Below are positions 18,681 through 24,804 of a DNA stretch of 31,555 bases, in pieces (position 1 is the stretch's first letter; every line of letters starts with the position of its first letter). This DNA comes from Anaerolineae bacterium (lineage in GTDB: Bacteria > Chloroflexota > Anaerolineae > JAAYZQ01): assembly GCA_016926595.1 (NCBI GenBank), contig JAFGOG010000288.1, positions 1 through 31,555 of the forward strand, in the 5' to 3' direction. The notes below the pieces were generated by a model that was not told where the DNA came from, ran no database searches, and saw nothing but the letters and a program-made list of their open reading frames with translations. A program made the position numbers and the translations under genes.

Positions 18681-18777
18681 GGGGGTGGTTGAGTCCCGGT
18701 GGGCTCCGCGGTCTTCAAAATCGTCTGGAGGGCGCTGCAGAAGTGTCCTTGGTGGGTTCGACTCCCATCCACTCCCG
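18681..18777 (+). tRNA. selC: tRNA-Sec (selenocysteine), anticodon UCA
   Basis: Read by eye, 97 nt fold as a bacterial selenocysteine tRNA. There is an 8-bp acceptor stem (18681-18688 with 18769-18776, one G-U) and a discriminator G at 18777. The long 6-bp D stem (18691-18696/18701-18706) has a 4-nt CGGT loop. The anticodon stem (18708-18712/18720-18724) carries the loop CTTCAAA with anticodon TCA at 18715-18717. The variable arm has 8 bp (18729-18736/18742-18749). The 5-bp T stem (18752-18756/18764-18768) has loop TTCGACT. The 8+5 arrangement and the 6-bp D stem are the diagnostic features of tRNA-Sec. CCA is not encoded. A promoter lies at 18641-18669. The organism is therefore expected to make selenoproteins; no selA, selB or selD gene is in the window. 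Confidence 0.93.
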
Positions 18778-18781
18778 CTCT

Positions 18782-20251
18782 ATGCAACAGATCCTGCTCG
18801 AAAACGATCGGCGTTTTTCCTTTGTCGTGACCATTGCCTTGTGCGTGGCGGCAGGGCTGGTGGCTGGGGCATATGTCGCTATTCTGTCGCCTCTCTATGC
18901 CGTCGCTGGTGTATTGGTCATTGCGGCTGGCCTGTTGATGCTGCGCGATATCCGGTGGGGTCTGGTTGCGCTCATCGGGCTGATCACCCTTCTGCCCTTT
19001 GGAGCATTGCCTTTCAAACTCGGTTTCACACCAACCTTCCTTGACTTGGTTCTCGTCGCCATCTACTTTGTCTGGATTGCCCGGATCGCGCGGGGTAAAG
19101 CTGGCAGCTTCATCGGCACTGCGCTAAACCTACCCGTTGCCGTGTTTTTATTGCTGGCATGTGCGTCGTTCATCGCCGGGCTGGGTCACTCCTACCTCAA
19201 TCAATATGTTCTGCGTCATTTTGTCGAGATCCTGCTCTGCATTTCTCTCTTTTTTGTGGTTGTCAACAGTGTGCGCACCTGGTCATCGCTGAAGGGTCTG
19301 GTGATAGTCTTGATCGTAGCAGGGTCTGGCACTGCGATCATTGGCATTGTGCTCTATTTCTTACCTGCGGAGTGGAGCATCCGGCTACTATCAACGTTGG
19401 GCCGTTTGGGTTATCCTACCGGTTCGGGAGTACTGCGCTACGTCGAGGATGATCCGAATCTGCCCCTTCGCGCCATCTCGACCTCAACCGATCCCAATAT
19501 CTTGGGGGGATTGCTTATCCTGATCACAACGCTGACGGTGGCCCAGCTTTTCAGCCGCGAGCCGCTGCTCAGGCGCCCGCTGCTGGCAGGTATGGCCTTG
19601 TTGGATGCAGTATGCCTGTACCTGACCTACTCCCGAGGCTCGCTACTGGGCTTGGTAGTGGGCCTGGGGGTATTGGCTGCAGTCAAGTACAGGCGGCTGA
19701 TCCCGCTGATGATGTTGGCTGCCATGCTGTCTCTGCTGCTGCCGCAGGCTCAGGCATACATCCAACACTTGGTGGAGGGCCTCCAGGCCCAGGATCTCGC
19801 GACCCAGATGCGTCTGGGTGAGTACAAAGACGCCTTTCTATTGATCAGTCGCCACCCGTGGATCGGGGTCGGATTTGTCGGTACGCCAGAGACCAGTCTG
19901 TACATTGGCGTGTCGAGTGTCTATCTGTTGATAGCAGAGGAAATGGGCTTGATCGGGTTGGCTGTTTTTCTGTTTATCATTGCCCTCTTTTTCCAGCAGG
20001 TGTGGCGAGCTTGGCCGAGCATCGCCCACTCTTCACAAGGGGATCTCCGTGAAGACGGGGCGGTGGTTCTGGGGCTGGTTGCCTCCGTAGCTGGTATCTT
20101 GGTGGGCGGCATTCTTGATCACTATTTCTTCAACCTGAATTTTCCTCATTCGGTTGCGGTTTTCTGGCTGTACCTGGGATTGACAATGGCTGCGCTGCGA
20201 ATAGCCGGCAGCCGGTTTCCGAGGACCGAGATTCAGCTTGTAGCTGGATAG
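18782..20251 (+). CDS. O-antigen ligase/polymerase family membrane protein
   Basis: This is a polytopic protein of 489 aa with about 11-12 hydrophobic helices. In the C-terminal half it has the Wzy_C/O-antigen-ligase features: YSRGSLLGL (about residues 282-290) followed by a large loop and a RHPWIGVGF segment (about 356-364). Family members join or polymerise glycan chains at the outer face of the membrane, which suggests extracellular polysaccharide or cell-surface glycan work. An open frame extends upstream to 18677 but would overlap the tRNA-Sec gene, so the ATG at 18782 is chosen. It lies only 4 nt after the tRNA and lacks a visible ribosome binding site. It may be cotranscribed with the tRNA. 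Confidence 0.83.
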   Translation: MQQILLENDRRFSFVVTIALCVAAGLVAGAYVAILSPLYAVAGVLVIAAGLLMLRDIRWGLVALIGLITLLPFGALPFKLGFTPTFLDLVLVAIYFVWIARIARGKAGSFIGTALNLPVAVFLLLACASFIAGLGHSYLNQYVLRHFVEILLCISLFFVVVNSVRTWSSLKGLVIVLIVAGSGTAIIGIVLYFLPAEWSIRLLSTLGRLGYPTGSGVLRYVEDDPNLPLRAISTSTDPNILGGLLILITTLTVAQLFSREPLLRRPLLAGMALLDAVCLYLTYSRGSLLGLVVGLGVLAAVKYRRLIPLMMLAAMLSLLLPQAQAYIQHLVEGLQAQDLATQMRLGEYKDAFLLISRHPWIGVGFVGTPETSLYIGVSSVYLLIAEEMGLIGLAVFLFIIALFFQQVWRAWPSIAHSSQGDLREDGAVVLGLVASVAGILVGGILDHYFFNLNFPHSVAVFWLYLGLTMAALRIAGSRFPRTEIQLVAG

Positions 20252-20264
20252 CTGACCATCTGAC

Positions 20265-20293
20265 TTGCTATGTGTGGGCAATTGTGGTAGAAT
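20265..20293 (+). promoter_or_regulatory. Sigma70-type promoter for the STAS gene
   Basis: TTGCTA (20265-20270, 4 of 6) and TAGAAT (20288-20293, 5 of 6) lie 17 nt apart. The predicted start near 20300 is 45 nt before the ATG at 20346. Confidence 0.55.
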
Positions 20294-20345
20294 AGGCCGC
20301 ATGTCAGAGCTAGGCATGCTGACCAAAGCAGAGTGAGGAGGCGAG

Positions 20346-20684
20346 ATGAACATCATCACCCAGGAAATGAAAAGATGTGATCTGGTCGCAGTGTCGGGCC
20401 GCATAGACAGTGCAACTGCACCGGAACTCGAAAAGGTCTTGATGGATCTGGTCGAGCAGGGTAAGAAGAACATTGTCGTCAATCTGCGCGGTACCGACTA
20501 TATCAGCAGTGCGGGGATGAAGGCGCTCCTGTGGGCGCTTATGAAAGTGCGCCGCATGATCCCCGCTGGAGACGTTGTCATCTCTGAGATTCAGCCCAAG
20601 CTGAAGGAGACCTTTGAACTGATCGGGTTTACCCATCTATTCAAATTCTACGATGAGGATGTCGAGGCTGTCGGAAGCTTTTAG
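20346..20684 (+). CDS. STAS-domain anti-sigma factor antagonist
   Basis: This single STAS domain of 112 aa is of the SpoIIAA/RsbV type. The conserved phosphorylation loop reads DYISSAGM, with Ser54/Ser55 as the candidate phosphosite (the usual Asp before the Ser is replaced by Ser54). In the partner-switch scheme such a protein binds an RsbW-like kinase when unphosphorylated and is released when phosphorylated. An RsbW-like gene and a PP2C phosphatase gene follow. A strong GAGGAGG site lies 4 nt before the ATG. The gene has its own promoter (20265-20293) and terminator (20774-20804), so it can be made independently of, and perhaps in excess over, its partners. Confidence 0.9.
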   Translation: MNIITQEMKRCDLVAVSGRIDSATAPELEKVLMDLVEQGKKNIVVNLRGTDYISSAGMKALLWALMKVRRMIPAGDVVISEIQPKLKETFELIGFTHLFKFYDEDVEAVGSF

Positions 20685-20773
20685 GGCAGGCATTCAGCCG
20701 GCAGCCGCCGGTGTTTTCCCAGAGGGGATGTTTGAAAGCTGACCGCTGACGATTGGCGTGTGTGGGACTGTCA

Positions 20774-20804
20774 CAAGACCGCTCTATGGCGGTCTTGATT
20801 TTGT
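20774..20804 (+). terminator. Rho-independent terminator after the STAS gene
   Basis: A perfect 9-bp stem CAAGACCGC/GCGGTCTTG (20774-20782 with 20789-20797) has a 6-nt loop and is followed by ATTTTGTT. It lies 90 nt after the STAS stop and separates that gene from the RsbW-like/PP2C pair. Confidence 0.75.
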
Positions 20805-20849
20805 TGACAGAGATCTCCCTTAGGGGAAAGGTGGTATCTCTAGAACCTG

Positions 20850-21275
20850 ATGCGAAAAGTACTGGAATTGAGACTACCGGCTATTCTCGAAAACGTCCCG
20901 GTGGTCATGGATCGCGTTGTCGAGGCGGCTATAAGGGTAGGTCTGGATGAGACCACGTTACAGCAGATCCGATTAGTAGTTGATGAGGCTTGTGCGAATG
21001 TTGTTACCCATGCCTACAAAGGCATGGAACCGGGCGATATGGAGATCATCTGCTCCCATAGCAGCCAAGCTTGTGTAATACGAGTGCGGGATTGGGGTCA
21101 GGGCTTTGCCCTCGAATGTGTGCCCGCCCCCGACTTGGATTGTCCTCTTGACGGGCGAAGCCTCGGCGGCCTGGGTCTCTTTCTCATCCAGCACTTCATG
21201 GACCGGGTTGAGTATTCGCGTGACGACAGGACTGGCAATGTGTTGACAATGACCAAGAGGTTGCCTATCCAGTGA
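20850..21275 (+). CDS. RsbW-like ATP-binding anti-sigma/serine kinase
   Basis: This 141-aa protein has a GHKL ATPase fold: an N box with Glu46 and Asn50 (DEACANVVTHAY), a G1 box DWGQG (81-85) and a glycine-rich lid GGLGL (106-110). This is the HATPase_c_2 form found in RsbW/SpoIIAB, which phosphorylate STAS antagonists and sequester a sigma factor or another target. The STAS gene lies upstream and the PP2C gene overlaps downstream by GTGA, so the three form a partner-switching set. No sigma factor gene is in the window. The ribosome binding site is weak. A -35-like TTGACA (20804-20809) has no matching -10. Confidence 0.87.
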   Translation: MRKVLELRLPAILENVPVVMDRVVEAAIRVGLDETTLQQIRLVVDEACANVVTHAYKGMEPGDMEIICSHSSQACVIRVRDWGQGFALECVPAPDLDCPLDGRSLGGLGLFLIQHFMDRVEYSRDDRTGNVLTMTKRLPIQ

Positions 21276-24200
21276 AGCCCGATTCAAGAAGGTCGGCTTT
21301 GAGGTTGGTGCCGTCAACTGTGATCGTTTTGCTGGTCGGCCTGGTTGGGTTGGGCGTCCTGGGTTGCTTGATGATCGTTTCGCCTCCTTCCCCCTCCGAG
21401 GGCAGGCTGTACGGATGGCTGAACATTGGGCTGGCAGCCCTGGCTATCGTCGCCGCCGCCATCCTGGCCAGGCGCTGGGCTGATACTCGCAGAGATCTGA
21501 TGCGGCGGGTGGCCGAGTTGTCCACGGTGGACGAGGTGGGGAAGGCCATTGTCCAGGCCCAGCTGGATGTGGACGAGCTGTGCAAGTTGATGTATGAACA
21601 CGCCAGCCGGATCGTGGATACGACGATCTTTCACTTGGGCTTGTTTGACGGCGATGCATATCAGATCAAGCTCTGGATGCGAGAAGGCAAACTGCAGCCG
21701 TCACGGACATTCCAGTTGATGCCCGGCCTTGGGCTGGTCGGTTGGCTTAGAGAATCGAAACAGCCGATCCTTGTCACGGATTTTGAGCAAGAGATCGATT
21801 CGCTGCCAGCACAGCCGGTGTATGTGTCCGATACGCCGCCCCGTTCGGCTATCTTTGTGCCTCTTTTGGCCGGCGACACCGTCATCGGCACCTTGTCCAT
21901 CCAGTCATTCCGGCCCTACGCTTATGGCCAGAATGATCTGCGGGTGCTGTCGGCGATGGCTAATCAGGCGGCTGTTGCCATGCAAAAGGCTCAGCTCTAT
22001 GCCCAAGAGGTCAGGCGCGTGCGAGAACTGGAGACCATCGGCCAAGTTGCGCGCCAGGTTACCGCTACGCTAGAGTTGGACGAGTTATTCAAGCGAGTGG
22101 TACATCTCATCCGCACCAATTTCGGTTACTACCACGTCGCGATCCATACTGCAGACGTAGAACGGCAGGTGGTGATCTTTCAGGCAAGCTCAAGCGCGTC
22201 GGGGCATGATACCCAGGTTGAAGTAGCTTGGGGCCAAGGGCTGATCGGTTGGGTTGCTGAGAACCGCAAGCCGGCTATTGTCAACGACGTAGCGAATGAT
22301 CCCCGCTACTGTTGCATTGACGCACTGGAAGAAACCCAGTCAGAATTGACCGTGCCGCTTTTGTTGGAGGACGACTTGGTTGGAGTTCTCGACGTCCAGA
22401 GCTCCAGTTCCAACGCTTTTGGCCCTGATGATTTGTTCATCCTCGAGACCCTGAGCGACCAGATCGCCATTGCTATCCAGGAAGCGCGCCTGTATGAGGC
22501 CGAACGGCAACAGGCATGGTTTTCCACGGCGTTGTTGCAAGTAGCTGATGCTATGAGCCGTCTTTCGGACATGGACGCGGTGTTGACCAATATCGTGCGT
22601 CTGACGCCGTTACTGGCTGGCGTGGACCGCTGCGCTATCCTGCTATGGGATGCCAGCGAAGAGGCTTTTGTGCCGGCCCAAACGTATGGACTGGTGCCAG
22701 AGCTACGCGAGACGTGGGATCACATGTTTTTCCGATTGGGGACAATGCCCGCCCTGGATTTGATGCGCATGGATAAACAGCCAGTGCTGGCTTCTGCCTC
22801 CAATGAACTGCTGATCCCTGCTCATCTGGCTGAGACATTGGACATTTGGGAAATGTTGTTGCTGCCGCTCCTCGCTCAAGGTGAGCTCCTGGGTGCGATG
22901 ATGGTGGATTATGCTGGCACAGCACACATCTTCGAGCGGCGGATGATCAATATGCTGGCTGGCATCGCCAACCAAGCGGCGATGGTCATTCACAGCGCTC
23001 GGCTCGTGCAGGCTCAACAGGAGGAGGCGTACGTCTCAGCAGTACTTCTGCAGGTAGCAGAAGCGGTCAGCGGATCGCTGGATCTGTCCGAGACCTTGGC
23101 GGCTGTCGTTCGCATAGCGCCGATGTTGGTAGGCGTAGAGGTATGCGCCATCTTTTTACGGGATCAAGCCAGCGGCGTTTTCGCACCCAGCCAGCAATAT
23201 GGATTGAGGCGGGAAGCGCAGGCTGGCTTTGCGGATATCCGCCTGGGGGAAGATACTGCCGTCGTGCGCGGCTTGCTTGCCGGCGAGCAGTTTGTCACCG
23301 TGCCGGGCCTATCCTCTTCCTCTGATGTCGATGTCGACGATCAGTCGGCGGTTCTGCTATCGTTGGTCGGCGCTGATGGGCTATTGGCTCTGCCGCTGAC
23401 GGTCATGGGCGAGGTGATCGGGTTCATGGCTGTCAATTACGGTGGTTTACGTGCCGTGGCCGGACCATCGTACAGTGCAGCGTCGTACGCTACAGGGAGT
23501 GCCGAGCGATGGGTTAGCATCCTGACCGGTATCGCCTCCCAGACTTCTATTGCTATAGAGAACAACCGTCTGCTCAAAGAGACTGCCGAGCAGGAACGGC
23601 TGAAACAAGAGCTGGACGTTGCCCGGCGCATCCAGGCTAGTTTTCTGCCACCGTGCTGCCCTGAGATCCCCGGTTGGGAGGTTGCAGCTTTGTGGCGTTC
23701 GGCCAGGCAGGTGGGTGGTGACTTTTACGATTTTATCCCCCTACCACCTGTGCCTGATGCTTCTGCAGGCCCTGTGTCACACATCTCTGGCGTCCCGAAT
23801 TCAGAATCCAGAATCGAAAGTCCAAAATCGGCTGACCGGCTAGGCTTGGTCATCGCTGACGTGGCCGACAAAGGGGTGCCTGCTGCGCTGTTCATGGCTT
23901 TATCCAGGACGTTGATCCGCACCGTTGCCATCGACGGGCGATCGCCAAGTCAGGCGATCGCCCGAGCCAACGACCTGATCCTGGCCGACGCACGCTCTGG
24001 CCTTTTTGTGACAGCGATCTATGCCATTCTCGAACCTTCCCCAAGTGGGGATCCTGCCGAGATCCCCTCCACAGGGCGTGAGCCGGGTCAAGTGACCTTT
24101 GTCAACGCCGGGCACATGCCTCTTCTGTTGGTACGGACTGCCGATGGCGCGGCGACGCTGTTAAGGACGCACGGAATGGCGATGGGCATTCTGTCGGGCG

Positions 24201-24454
24201 GTGAGTTCCCGGAGGAGGCGATCAGTCTTGAGCCCGGCGACATATTGGTCTTGTACACCGACGGTATTATTGAAGCAACCAACAGCAAACTGGAGATGTT
24301 CGGTCGGGAGCAACTGATCGAGGTAGTGCAGGAGCACCGGGATCAGTCTGCTGTCCAACTGGTGGAGACGATCAGCGATGCCATCGGCGCCTTTACCGGC
24401 GATGCGCCGCAGTTTGATGACTTGACCCTGCTGGTGGCCAAGCGAACCCTCTAG
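21272..24454 (+). CDS. GAF-array SpoIIE/PP2C serine phosphatase
   Basis: This is a 1060-aa sensor phosphatase. Two membrane helices (about 16-38 and 50-68) precede four GAF domains (about 80-240, 245-405, 412-585, 592-770). A coiled linker leads to a SpoIIE-type PP2C domain (about 785-1060) with metal-binding aspartates D817 (GGDFYDF), D863/D866 (ADVADKG), D997 (YTDG) and D1049/D1050 (FDDLTL). It should dephosphorylate the STAS antagonist in response to GAF or membrane signals, as RsbP/RsbU do. The GTG start overlaps the RsbW-like stop as GTGA. Two repeat-derived insertions sit inside the catalytic domain, at 23740-23835 and about 24036-24085. Its TAG shares the CTAG at 24451-24454 with the stop of the convergent gene. 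Confidence 0.92.
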   Translation: MKPDSRRSALRLVPSTVIVLLVGLVGLGVLGCLMIVSPPSPSEGRLYGWLNIGLAALAIVAAAILARRWADTRRDLMRRVAELSTVDEVGKAIVQAQLDVDELCKLMYEHASRIVDTTIFHLGLFDGDAYQIKLWMREGKLQPSRTFQLMPGLGLVGWLRESKQPILVTDFEQEIDSLPAQPVYVSDTPPRSAIFVPLLAGDTVIGTLSIQSFRPYAYGQNDLRVLSAMANQAAVAMQKAQLYAQEVRRVRELETIGQVARQVTATLELDELFKRVVHLIRTNFGYYHVAIHTADVERQVVIFQASSSASGHDTQVEVAWGQGLIGWVAENRKPAIVNDVANDPRYCCIDALEETQSELTVPLLLEDDLVGVLDVQSSSSNAFGPDDLFILETLSDQIAIAIQEARLYEAERQQAWFSTALLQVADAMSRLSDMDAVLTNIVRLTPLLAGVDRCAILLWDASEEAFVPAQTYGLVPELRETWDHMFFRLGTMPALDLMRMDKQPVLASASNELLIPAHLAETLDIWEMLLLPLLAQGELLGAMMVDYAGTAHIFERRMINMLAGIANQAAMVIHSARLVQAQQEEAYVSAVLLQVAEAVSGSLDLSETLAAVVRIAPMLVGVEVCAIFLRDQASGVFAPSQQYGLRREAQAGFADIRLGEDTAVVRGLLAGEQFVTVPGLSSSSDVDVDDQSAVLLSLVGADGLLALPLTVMGEVIGFMAVNYGGLRAVAGPSYSAASYATGSAERWVSILTGIASQTSIAIENNRLLKETAEQERLKQELDVARRIQASFLPPCCPEIPGWEVAALWRSARQVGGDFYDFIPLPPVPDASAGPVSHISGVPNSESRIESPKSADRLGLVIADVADKGVPAALFMALSRTLIRTVAIDGRSPSQAIARANDLILADARSGLFVTAIYAILEPSPSGDPAEIPSTGREPGQVTFVNAGHMPLLLVRTADGAATLLRTHGMAMGILSGGEFPEEAISLEPGDILVLYTDGIIEATNSKLEMFGREQLIEVVQEHRDQSAVQLVETISDAIGAFTGDAPQFDDLTLLVAKRTL
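23768..23831 (+). repeat. Two repeat remnants embedded in the PP2C gene
   Basis: 23768-23791 matches, inverted, the 24-bp tandem unit at 2411-2434 (20 of 24 bases, all differences transitions). 23797-23831 is five successive 7-nt units of the form GAATYCA, increasingly diverged. Together they encode an extra surface segment between FIPLPP and LGLVIADV, where related phosphatases have only a short turn. The frame is kept. Confidence 0.7.
24038..24051. repeat. TCCCC-AAGT-GGGGA palindrome in the PP2C gene
   Basis: A 5-bp perfect palindrome with a 4-nt loop lies in a Pro/Gly/Ser-rich stretch between AILEP and QVTFVNAGH, where family members have a short hairpin. It has the same form as those at 253-269, 11270-11283 and 24884-24897. 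Confidence 0.5.
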
Positions 24455-24804
24455 ACTCGGTATAGCCAGGCGACCAGCCACGCCATCCCCAGGACGGCGA
24501 CGAGAGCCAGGAGAACAGTCCAGGCAAACGAGAAATGCAATGGGATGAGCATGGCGGCGGTGGTCAGCAGCAGCCCCACACCTGCTGTAAGGCCCAGCCA
24601 TACCAAGTGATGACGTTTGATGGCAGATACATCGTCGCTTGCAGCGGCGAGGCGCAGGCGTTGGTTCAGATCGGCCAAATCCCAGGCCAGCAGCCCGCCC
24701 AACGCGCTGGCGACCAGAACAATCCTCAAACCGCTCGGCGCTCCCCACATCAACCCGGTAGCAGCGGCAGCGGTCGTGACTATCATTACCACCGCTGTGA
24801 TCAT
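24451..24804 (-). CDS. Small membrane protein of unknown function
   Basis: This 117-aa protein has an N-terminal hydrophobic segment (about 2-19, with more hydrophobic residues to about 36) and two C-terminal helices (about 68-86 and 92-113). Between them lies a polar loop containing DLNQRLRLAAASDDVSAIKRHH. The ATG at 24804 overlaps the DUF58 stop as ATGA, with AGGAGAG about 8 nt upstream. A GTG at 24825 would lie within the end of DUF58 and is less likely. No family is recognised. Its position at the end of the MoxR-DUF58-DUF4129 run suggests a membrane partner of that system. The stop is inside the CTAG shared with the convergent PP2C gene. Confidence 0.7.
   Translation of the reverse strand: MITAVVMIVTTAAAATGLMWGAPSGLRIVLVASALGGLLAWDLADLNQRLRLAAASDDVSAIKRHHLVWLGLTAGVGLLLTTAAMLIPLHFSFAWTVLLALVAVLGMAWLVAWLYRV

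Noticed and set aside
18681..18777. tRNA-Sec as the insertion site of a genomic island
   Set aside because: selC is a known island site in enterobacteria, but no integrase, duplicated tRNA end or change in gene style is seen here.
18677..18781. Upstream extension of the O-antigen ligase protein by about 35 residues
   Set aside because: The extension would be encoded by the tRNA-Sec gene itself; the hydrophobic protein starts naturally at 18782.
20804..20832. Promoter for the RsbW-like gene starting at TTGACA (20804-20809)
   Set aside because: The -35 is perfect but no acceptable -10 lies 15-19 nt downstream; it also overlaps the T-rich tail of the terminator.
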